This document shows, in pieces, positions 58,375-64,000 of a stretch of DNA of 64,000 nucleotides. The translations under genes were made by a program, and so were the position numbers. A model generated the notes under the pieces. The model ran no database searches, was not told the DNA's origin, and worked only from the letters and a program-made list of their open reading frames with translations. Numbering within the stretch: position 1 is the stretch's first letter; every line of letters begins with the position of its first letter. This stretch comes from Arthrobacter gengyunqii (lineage in GTDB: Bacteria > Actinomycetota > Actinomycetes > Actinomycetales > Micrococcaceae): NCBI RefSeq assembly GCF_023022985.1, contig NZ_CP095461.1:1674001-1738000 (forward strand), written 5' to 3'.

Positions 58375-58748
58375 CCCCCGGAATCTTCCTGTTGCTTGCC
58401 CTGGCCGGCGGTGTGGGCGCCGTGGTGCGGTTCATGCTGGACGGATTCATCCGAGCCCACCAAAAGTCATCCTTTGCGTGGGCGACGACGATCATCAACG
58501 TCTCCGGTTCCCTAGTGCTCGGCTTTCTCACCGGCCTCACCATCGAGCACCTGGTGTCAACCGATGTCAGCATCGTGATCGGCACCGGGTTCCTCGGCGG
58601 CTATACGACGTTCAGCACCGCGAGCTACGAGACGGTGCAGCTGATGAAAAAGGGCCGCTACGGTGCGTCATTTGTCAGCGGTATTGTCATGCTCGTGCTT
58701 TCCGTAGCCGCTGCTGTGATCGGCCTCTGGGCGGGCGTGGAGCTGTAG
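58371..58748 (+). CDS. crcB: Fluoride channel subunit CrcB/Fluc, second of a pair
   Basis: A 125-aa four-helix fluoride channel subunit. LAGGVGAVVRFMLDGFI near residue 10, TIINVSGSLVLGFLTG near 40 with the conserved Asn, and GTGFLGGYTTFSTASYE near 73 with the FSTxxxE box. Its ATG overlaps the previous stop. Charge distribution differs from the first subunit: subunit 1 has a basic/acidic tail, this one ends right after the last helix, which would fit opposite membrane orientation. The paired channel exports fluoride. Confidence 0.93.
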   Translation: MTPGIFLLLALAGGVGAVVRFMLDGFIRAHQKSSFAWATTIINVSGSLVLGFLTGLTIEHLVSTDVSIVIGTGFLGGYTTFSTASYETVQLMKKGRYGASFVSGIVMLVLSVAAAVIGLWAGVEL

Positions 58749-58812
58749 GACGGATCCCTTGCTCCGTAGGGGCCACGGTCTGAGCCGGGAGGAACACCAC
58801 CGATTTTTTGCG

Positions 58813-58882
58813 GGCTGACATAACAGAAGGTGGAAGGACTGCCCAGCCGGGCGGTCCTTCCTTCCTTTAAGGCCTCTCAGCG
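58813..58882. repeat. About 70-base dispersed repeat with hairpin, copy 2
   Basis: Matches 56830-56898. The stem GGAAGGACTGCCC-AGCC-GGGCGGTCCTTCC (58832-58861, one G-T pair) is followed by TTCCTTT, making a good terminator for the crcB pair 65 bases upstream. Confidence 0.82.
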
Positions 58883-59209
58883 GACGTCTCTAATCCAATA
58901 GCATTTGGTTTCCGCCCGGGGGCTCCAACCAGGAATCGGGCGTCCGCTGCGCGGCCGGCTCTTTGGCCCGGGGCCACCGTCGCAGAGCTCCGGACCCCCC
59001 GGACCTGATGTGTCTACGACGTTTTTTGCTGCTGTCCTTATGTTGTTGAGCGGGTGGTTCCGGGGCAGTTGTAGTGTCTGGGCTACCCAGGGGTGGTGGG
59101 TATGGCTGTTGCTGCTATGCCGGGCGCTTGTCGTTACGGCTTCGTAGGATTGGCCGCCTGCCGTTCCCGTGATGGCCCGACCGCTGATTGAGAGACACGA
59201 CTGAAGCTC
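58883..59209. other. Non-coding stretch with the second 26-base repeat
   Basis: No gene is recognised. The 26-base dispersed repeat (copy 2) is at 59014-59039, inside GC-rich DNA that again has a C-run and CTGAT just before it, as at 55858. The remainder is unremarkable. Confidence 0.4.
59014..59039. repeat. 26-base dispersed repeat, copy 2
   Basis: CTACGACGTTTTTTGCTGCT plus GTCCTT, one base different from 55858-55883. It lies about 170 bases left of the IS110 relic. Confidence 0.8.
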
Positions 59210-59437
59210 GCTGGATAAGGACACGACGGCGCGGTTATCTGCTGGCTTCTGACGGGACCCGTTTGTACTCCCAACGGATCGCGAACGATGAGAGCGCGCT
59301 GCTTGACCTGATCGCGGACATCGCACACCCAGGCCATCATTTGCCTGGCACGACGCAGACTTAACGTTCTCTGGGCCATGCTCCGCGACAACCTTCCCTA
59401 TGAGCTCCAGCCAATCCCCGGTGCGCGTGCGGCGTGA
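59210..59437 (+). pseudogene. IS110-family transposase relic, ends joined with the middle missing
   Basis: 59233-59330 encodes GYLLASDGTRLYSQRIANDE and SALLDLIADIA, matching the N-terminal RuvC-like part of IS110 transposases; CTGGATAAGGACACGA just before recalls the usual DVGKDTH with a frame slip. In a different frame, 59339-59437 encodes ICLARRRLNVLWAMLRDNLP and YELQPIPGARAA to a stop, the family C-terminus (ALARRRxNVLWAMLRD). Over 300 residues between them are gone. It is a dead element and marks past insertion activity. Confidence 0.68.
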
Positions 59438-59570
59438 TGTATTGGAGGAAGGATCTCTCTTCCGTGGCTGAATGCCCGGTTCGATGCCACCCGGTGACGC
59501 TCGTGCACTGCCGTTCCGGCAAGGGGCTTAACTGGTGTTCTGAATAGGTGCAGCGAGCGATGCGTTGCTG

Positions 59571-59602
59571 TCCGGGGGTCTGACCATCCGGGGGTCTGAC
59601 CA
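59571..59602. repeat. 16-base tandem duplication
   Basis: TCCGGGGGTCTGACCA occurs twice head to tail without change, 25 bases downstream of the small gene's stop at 59627 on the opposite strand. It sits between the IS110 relic and that gene. Confidence 0.85.
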
Positions 59603-59626
59603 TTCCGAAGATTTACGGAGATAGGT

Positions 59627-59923
59627 CTATTCGCCGTCTCCGACTGCGCCGCCGACATCAAGTGATTCCGAGAAAGTGATCTCAGGCATAGGTTCCGACG
59701 TACCGGTATAGGTCTGGCCTGAGTCGCCGGCACGCAAAATGGCAGGGTCACTATAGAACGACCTTTCACCGTCGTCGGGCGCAAAAACCGCGGCGACCGC
59801 GCCGGGCGTGAGTGCTGCGGCTGCGATCGCACCAGGTATCCGTGAAGGTGCGGCGTCCGCGGAGGAGCCAGGCACCAACTCAATTCGGATTGGTGTGCTC
59901 CTGCCGCCGTCGTTGGCTGCCAT
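59627..59923 (-). CDS. Hypothetical protein of 98 aa
   Basis: Starts MAANDGGRSTPIRIELVPGS, then DAAPSRIPGAIAAAALTPGA, SFYSDPAILRAGDSGQTYTG, TSEPMPEITFSESLDVGGAV. The ATG at 59923 is preceded by GGAGG with a 5-base spacer, the best evidence for a real gene; a longer frame to 60073 exists. It has no membrane segment or Cys and is acidic and Gly/Ala/Ser-rich, suggesting a partly disordered soluble protein. No family is recognised. Confidence 0.6.
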   Translation of the reverse strand: MAANDGGRSTPIRIELVPGSSADAAPSRIPGAIAAAALTPGAVAAVFAPDDGERSFYSDPAILRAGDSGQTYTGTSEPMPEITFSESLDVGGAVGDGE

Positions 59924-60005
59924 GTTGTCCTCCATCGTCTGGGTCGATGCTCGTACTCCGATGATCCTCCGCTGGGTATGGCAGTCAACAGAGCTCTGAC
60001 CAGCA

Positions 60006-60272
60006 TCAGTCGAAAGCTTTGTCCTCGTGGCAGGAGTGGGGCTGGGGCCAGCGAGAGCGGTTGACAACATCATTGAGACTCCTTCGGATGATGCGTCCCC
60101 GCTTCCGCAGCATCAACCGGCTCCGCCGGCTGCGGGTCCCAACAATCCTCTCCGGCGCTCCTTCGTCGCTTATTTCCTCCCATGATTCTTGGCCCCTAGC
60201 GCCTTCGGCGTTGAGCACTGCTTCGTCGGTCTGGATCAGCAATGAGGGCGCCGGCGTGTTGCCAACCGTCAC
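60006..60272 (-). CDS. Possible small protein, uncertain
   Basis: An 88-aa frame from GTG 60272: MTVGNTPAPSLLIQTDEAVL, GQESWEEISDEGAPERIVGT, RSRRSRLMLRKRGRIIRRSL, WPQPHSCHEDKAFD. The first half is acidic and the second strongly basic. Codon use is acceptable, but there is no clear ribosome site or family. It would lie 82 bases upstream of the 98-aa gene on the same strand. Confidence 0.3.
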   Translation of the reverse strand: MTVGNTPAPSLLIQTDEAVLNAEGARGQESWEEISDEGAPERIVGTRSRRSRLMLRKRGRIIRRSLNDVVNRSRWPQPHSCHEDKAFD

Positions 60273-60415
60273 TGAACAGGTTCACAGGCCTGTCAAAGGA
60301 CGCACCATCTTGGCAGTCAACGGCCGAGCCCATGCCCTGGTGGGCCCGCCATGGCCAGTCGTACGAGAGCCCGGTTAGCGAATGGCGGGGTTCTGCCGGT
60401 GCGCGCAGGAGACCG

Positions 60416-61270
60416 TCATCTGCCGCTGAAGACGGGAAACTTGCTGTACCTCCCGTAGTCGGTGATGCGTTGGTGCCGCAGCGCATCCATGTCCTGCTCG
60501 GAGATCACAAAGTCGACTTCGGCGTTGCTCCTCATGTGCTCCGGGTTGGACGTCTTGGGCAGTGACACCGTCCCCAGCTGCAGCGTGTAGCGGATGCACA
60601 GCTGGGGAACGGTCACCGAGTATCGTTCAGCCATGGCGCTGACGTCCGTGTTCTTCAGCATTTCCCCGTGGGCAATGGGGGAGTAGGCCTCGATCAGGAT
60701 GTCCTTTTCCGTGCAGTAGGCAATAAGTTCTTCCGGAGTGTTGCCCACGTGGACCAGCACCTGGTTGACCTGCGGCGCAACGGTGCAGACGGAAAGGATG
60801 TTCTCCAGGTCCTGCTGCTGAAAGTTGGAAACACCGATGGAGCGCAGCTTGCCTGCCTGCTGAGCTTCTTCGAGCGCACGCCAAGCTTCCCGGTTGCCCT
60901 CCGCGTAGGAGCCGCCGCGCCAGTCGTTCCAGGGCTGGGGGCTGTGGATGAGCATGAGGTCCAGATAATCCAGGCCCATCACGGCCAGAGATCCGTCGAT
61001 TGCGGCCACCGCATCCGAATAGTCCTTGATCTCTGCCGCGAGCTTGCTGGACACGAACAGCTCTTCCCGCGGCGTTCCGCTGGAGCGGATTCCCTCCCCG
61101 ACACCGCGCTCATTGCCGTACGCCTGAGCCGTATCGATATTGCGGTAGCCCAGCGATACGGCGTCCTTCACGGCCTGGGCCGCGCTGCCGTCCTCGATAA
61201 ACCAGGTGCCCAGCCCCAGCTTTGGGATCGGTCGTCCGTCAGCCAGGATGTACGTCTCATTCAGGATCAT
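60416..61270 (-). CDS. Aldo/keto reductase
   Basis: A 284-aa NADPH-dependent reductase. IPKLGLGTWFIED opens the barrel, GYRNIDTAQAYGNERGVGEG (near residue 40) has the catalytic Asp and Tyr, LFVSSKLAAEI the Lys, and YLDLMLIHSPQPWNDW the His. IGVSNFQQQDLENIL and VSLPKTSNPEHMRSNAEVDF finish the pattern. It belongs to the same superfamily as the gene at 37.3 kb but is not a close copy. The start ATG at 61270 has GGAG eight bases upstream. It is an intact gene within the decayed zone. Confidence 0.93.
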   Translation of the reverse strand: MILNETYILADGRPIPKLGLGTWFIEDGSAAQAVKDAVSLGYRNIDTAQAYGNERGVGEGIRSSGTPREELFVSSKLAAEIKDYSDAVAAIDGSLAVMGLDYLDLMLIHSPQPWNDWRGGSYAEGNREAWRALEEAQQAGKLRSIGVSNFQQQDLENILSVCTVAPQVNQVLVHVGNTPEELIAYCTEKDILIEAYSPIAHGEMLKNTDVSAMAERYSVTVPQLCIRYTLQLGTVSLPKTSNPEHMRSNAEVDFVISEQDMDALRHQRITDYGRYSKFPVFSGR

Positions 61271-61421
61271 TGGCCCTGCTCCTCCATGTTGGTGGAACTG
61301 CACGTTCTCCCCACGCCATGGTCCCGCAGCCGGATGCCGAGCGGAATGGTTGGCGGAAGCCGGCAACACCTGAACCTGAGATCAACCCGCGGAAATCAGC
61401 CCGTCACAACCGGCCGCCGGA

Positions 61422-61560
61422 TCAACCTGCCAGGATCATCCCTGCCGCCCGCTCGGCGAGGTCTTCGTCAGAGTCAGACACCGCCGGACCGGGATGCAGT
61501 TCCTTGGGTTCCCAGTCGGCCAGGGCCTGGGTTCGGCCGATTTCGCGGCGCTGCCGGACA
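61422..61560 (-). pseudogene. Internal fragment of a GMC oxidoreductase (choline oxidase-like)
   Basis: The frame ending at TGA 61422-61424 encodes REIGRTQALADWEPKELHPG and PAVSDSDEDLAERAAGMILA. Choline oxidase and related GMC enzymes have KxREIxxxxxxxxWxxxELxPGxxxxxDEEL at the equivalent place, before the HPVGT active-site segment, which is missing here. Both ends are cut. It abuts the amine oxidase relic, which is on the other strand. Confidence 0.5.
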
Positions 61561-61564
61561 CTGC

Positions 61565-61813
61565 GGCGACTTCGTGAACCAGCACTCCGGCGGCGGTGGT
61601 ATTCCGGAATGGATTTAGGCGGACCGGGACATCGATGGACAGGACATTTCTGTCTGGCACATCTTCGGGCTGACGCACTTCCCGCGGGTGGAGGACTGGC
61701 CGATCATGCCCGTGGATACCACCGGTTTCAAGCCGTGGACCGAGGGGTTCTTTGACCGCTCGCCGGTGCTGGATGTGCCCGCACCGGAATCCGGCGGTCA
61801 ATGCCACCGGTAA
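61565..61813 (+). pseudogene. C-terminal relic of a copper amine oxidase with an in-frame stop
   Basis: In one frame the bases encode GDFVNQHSGGGGIPEWI, a TAG stop (61616-61618), then [59 protein letters not shown] and a stop at 61811. This is the conserved end of bacterial copper amine oxidases (GDYxNQ ... DIVxWxTFGxTHxPRxEDWPxMP ... FFDxNPxLDVP), including the His ligand in THFPR. The other 550 or so residues are absent. The TAG in place of a sense codon confirms inactivation. Confidence 0.75.
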
Positions 61814-62176
61814 GCCGTGACGACGACGGCGGGGTGCGCGGGGCGTGGGGTGTGCAGCGGGCCCGGCACCCCGCGGGTCCGGGACTTCACACCCGGGCCT
61901 GCGTCGGGGCGGCCCTCGTCTCGGCCGTGCTGCCTCCACCGCCGCCGCGGGCACGACCTTCGGGATGTTGGCACTGATTGGCGGGGAACTGCTGGTGGCG
62001 CTTCTGGCTGCAACCCTCCTTCGTCGTCGGGCAGTGCCGCCGTGCGGGCCGGTGCCGTCCGCAGCCTGAAGCGGCCGCTCAGGTGCTGTCCTCTTCAACC
62101 TGCGAAGGAACCAGTGTTAGCTGGAGACACGGATTGAACCGATGTGCGGGCCGCCCTGGGCGGGAAGGAGATCGAC
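61814..62176. other. Region before the Rv2629-like gene
   Basis: About 360 GC-rich bases without a recognised gene. A plus frame ending at 62069 contains FGMLALIGGELLVALLAATL followed by LRRRAV, which could be the last helix of a lost membrane protein, but nothing else supports it. The final 40 bases give the strong ribosome site of the next gene. Confidence 0.35.
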
Positions 62177-63325
62177 ATGACGGAGAAGCTCCACAAATTT
62201 GCGGATCTATATCGGAAATCCGGTCCCTGGTGCGTTGCCTATGTCGACGCCGGAGCCGGGGGCGTCGAAGGCATGGAAGCCGCAGAAGCCCGTCCCGGAA
62301 ACGTCCGGAACGCCGCGGCCGCGCAAGGCGCTCCGCCCGCGGACCTGGCAGTCCTCGAAACCGCAGTGGACCCGGCCCGCGGCGTGCCCGGACCCGTGTC
62401 CCGGTTTGTCCTGGTCCGGGACGGCAACGTGGAGCTGAACGAGCTTTTGCCGGGGCCGCTGGTCACCCCGAAACAAATCCATGTGGGACCGGTGCCCGAT
62501 CTGCTGCCGCTGTTCAAGCACCGCCCGGACGAGTTCCCATACCTTGTTGCCGATGTGTCCCGGGAGGGCGGGGAAATCCGGCTGGAGTACGTTGGCCGTC
62601 CCGGCGTCAGCGTGGAGGACGTTGCGGGCTCCACCGAGGACATCCACAAACTGTCCGCCGGCACGTGGGGGCAGGACAAGATGCAGCGCCGGACCGAAGA
62701 AGTCTGGCGCCGGAATGCGGACGAGGTGGCCGCGCAGATTGACCGCATAGTGGACGCCAGCGGGGTGCGGCTGATCGTGCTGGCCGGAGATGTCCGCGCC
62801 CGCGGCCTGGTCCAGGATCAACTGGCAGAGGCCCATAAGCCGCTGGTCAGCATGCTCGACTCCCACACCCGCACGGCGGGACCGCACCAGGACAGTTTCG
62901 AGGACCGGGTCCGGGAACTGATTGCGCTTCGATGGGCGGCCGAGCAGGACCAGATCATGGACCGCCTCGCCCTGCAGCAGGGGCAGGCCAATCCCGAATC
63001 GGCCGCGGGCATCGGCGCAGTGGTGCACGCACTCCAACAGGCTCAGGTGGACGTGCTGATCCTGAACGACAAGGCGCTCGCGGACCGGACGCTGCTGGCC
63101 CTCGGCGCCGAGCCATGGGTGGCAACGGCCGAGGAACAGGCCCTGGGGGCCGAAGTGCTGGGCAAGGTCCCGGCGTCGGCTGCGCTGCTGCGTGCGGCGT
63201 CCCTGACGGACGCGAGCCTGCTGCTTGTGCCTAACGGTGTGCTTCCGGGCGGCGGCGACGTCGCGGCTCTGCTGCGCTGGCAGACCGGCCCCAACGCTCC
63301 CGGAGGCAATGCATCCCTGCCGTAG
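62177..63325 (+). CDS. Rv2629-like release-factor-fold protein (baeRF family 2)
   Basis: A 382-aa protein of the bacterial archaeo-eukaryotic release factor family 2, the group of Mycobacterium tuberculosis Rv2629. LYRKSGPWCVAYVDAG starts the N-terminal domain, RRTEEVWRRNADEVAAQIDRI near residue 172 leads to VRLIVLAGDVRARGLVQDQL of the central RNase H-like domain, and VVHALQQAQVDVLILNDKAL near 275 opens the L7Ae-like end. Related proteins act at ribosomes, but no activity is proved for this group. The start ATG at 62177 follows AAGGAG by six bases. Rv2629 belongs to the dormancy regulon; a stress role here is inference. Confidence 0.82.
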   Translation: MTEKLHKFADLYRKSGPWCVAYVDAGAGGVEGMEAAEARPGNVRNAAAAQGAPPADLAVLETAVDPARGVPGPVSRFVLVRDGNVELNELLPGPLVTPKQIHVGPVPDLLPLFKHRPDEFPYLVADVSREGGEIRLEYVGRPGVSVEDVAGSTEDIHKLSAGTWGQDKMQRRTEEVWRRNADEVAAQIDRIVDASGVRLIVLAGDVRARGLVQDQLAEAHKPLVSMLDSHTRTAGPHQDSFEDRVRELIALRWAAEQDQIMDRLALQQGQANPESAAGIGAVVHALQQAQVDVLILNDKALADRTLLALGAEPWVATAEEQALGAEVLGKVPASAALLRAASLTDASLLLVPNGVLPGGGDVAALLRWQTGPNAPGGNASLP

Positions 63326-63478
63326 GCGCTTCCTTCACCTCGTCTTCGGTGCGTACTACATCGGCAGGCTCCTGTTCCGCGGCAGCCAGTCGGGGTCATC
63401 TGCGTCCATCAGCCCCGAGACAGCATGATCGGGCGGAAAGTCTCGCCGGAATGCGTTCCGCCGGGCACCGGTACCGGC

Positions 63479-64000
63479 TTAGAAGACGCGCTCGGCCACG
63501 TTCACCCGGGAGGCGGACTTCAGCGCGGACTCGACCTTCGTCTTGGGCGTTGTGCCCGGAACCGAGGTCATCAGCTGGTCGTCGGGCGTTCCGGCATCCG
63601 CGAGGTAGAGGCGGGTGTAGCCCGAGGAGTCCGGCTCAAACCGCCAGCTGTCGGCAAGGGTGCCGGCGTCGACCACATCGTAGCCCAGCGCGTCGATGAG
63701 CGCCTCCGCCTCAGCCTTTGCGGCCGGATTGTCGGACGCAACGGGGAGTGCGGAGCGGTCTGCGGACCCGGAAGGGCGGGCCAGCAGCGGAATGTGGTGG
63801 GCCAGGATGTTATTGAAGGCCTTGACGTACTGCGCTCCGGGAAGCTGGCTCTGTACCAGTTCGCTCGTGGTCACCGTGCTGTCATCAAGCTCAGCAATGC
63901 GCCCGTCCCGGGACGGGTAGTAATTGCTGGTGTCCAGGACGATCTTGCCGTCCAGCAACCCGTCGGGAAGGCCGGAGACCGCGCTCAGCGGAATGGAAAG
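63479..64000 (-). CDS. NADPH-dependent F420 reductase/NAD(P)-binding protein, C-terminal part
   Basis: The frame is open to the window's right edge, so the N-terminal Rossmann part lies outside. Visible residues include KIVLDTSNYYPSRDGRIAEL, VQSQLPGAQYVKAFNNILAH, ALIDALGYDVVDAGTLADSW. This matches the second half of the F420-dependent NADP oxidoreductase-like group (strand with DxxN.., KAFN, GYDxVDAGxLxxS). The real cofactor may be F420 or NADP only. It converges with the Rv2629-like gene. ELDDSTVTTSELV suggests an active-site loop, but the catalytic residues are not known to me. Confidence 0.82.
   Translation of the reverse strand, partial: LSIPLSAVSGLPDGLLDGKIVLDTSNYYPSRDGRIAELDDSTVTTSELVQSQLPGAQYVKAFNNILAHHIPLLARPSGSADRSALPVASDNPAAKAEAEALIDALGYDVVDAGTLADSWRFEPDSSGYTRLYLADAGTPDDQLMTSVPGTTPKTKVESALKSASRVNVAERVF

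Noticed and set aside
1..64000. CRISPR arrays, tRNA or rRNA genes
   Set aside because: No regularly spaced identical repeats and no cloverleaf or rRNA core sequences were recognised on either strand.

Overview
The window is high-GC DNA with actinobacterial gene content: CarD, a mycothiol-dependent maleylpyruvate isomerase relic, a DUF222/HNH endonuclease, DUF4032 and DUF4192 relics, an Rv2629-like protein, GTG/TTG starts and a SorC-glpD pair. The mix best fits a Micrococcaceae soil bacterium close to Arthrobacter. That placement is inferred from content; no rRNA, tRNA or CRISPR array was seen.

Layout. 0-2.8 kb: end of a sugar ABC importer, a 5'-3' exonuclease and a NUDIX protein. 2.9-7.5 kb: two DUF3533-type membrane proteins (one an internal tandem duplication) around a TetR regulator with an 18-bp palindromic operator. 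7.6-12.4 kb: a four-gene YtfQ-YtfR-YtfT-YjfF-type sugar importer with a LacI-like operator and a strong intercistronic hairpin. 12.4-17.4 kb: BASS transporter, SDR, and divergent SorC regulator/glpD. 17.4-23.7 kb: degenerate mannose-6-phosphate isomerase-like protein, CarD, nitroreductase, MFS-MarR efflux operon, small membrane protein, VOC protein. 23.8-27.2 kb: an orphan membrane protein with a HEPN-like motif, then a divergent ABC exporter/MarR pair. 27.9-30.6 kb: an RsbQ-like hydrolase overlapping a PAS histidine kinase, then a 63-aa cysteine protein behind a CsoR/CstR-type operator. 30.6-40.4 kb: single-gene metabolic and regulatory units (acetyltransferase, VOC, DUF2254, saccharopine dehydrogenase-like, MerR, SDR, cupin, aldo/keto reductase, esterase, histidine phosphatase). 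40.4-41.7 kb: luxS-mtnN. 41.9-53.5 kb: hydroxyacid dehydrogenase divergent from a phenol hydroxylase-type monooxygenase (two operators 20 bp apart), ASCH, LssY_C membrane protein, SDR, aldehyde dehydrogenase, HNH protein, YunG, GNAT and methyltransferase.

53.4-62 kb is a zone of gene decay. It holds pieces of DUF2332, DUF4032, an ABC ATPase, DUF4192, an IS110 transposase, a GMC oxidoreductase and a copper amine oxidase, several with the middle of the gene missing. Intact islands inside it are a universal stress protein, a paired CrcB fluoride channel and an aldo/keto reductase. The window closes with an Rv2629-like release-factor-fold protein and a truncated F420/NADP oxidoreductase-like gene.

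Most worth following up: the RsbQ-like/PAS-kinase pair beside the CsoR-type small-protein locus, the duplicated DUF3533 protein, the HEPN-like orphan, and the repeated internal-deletion scars.
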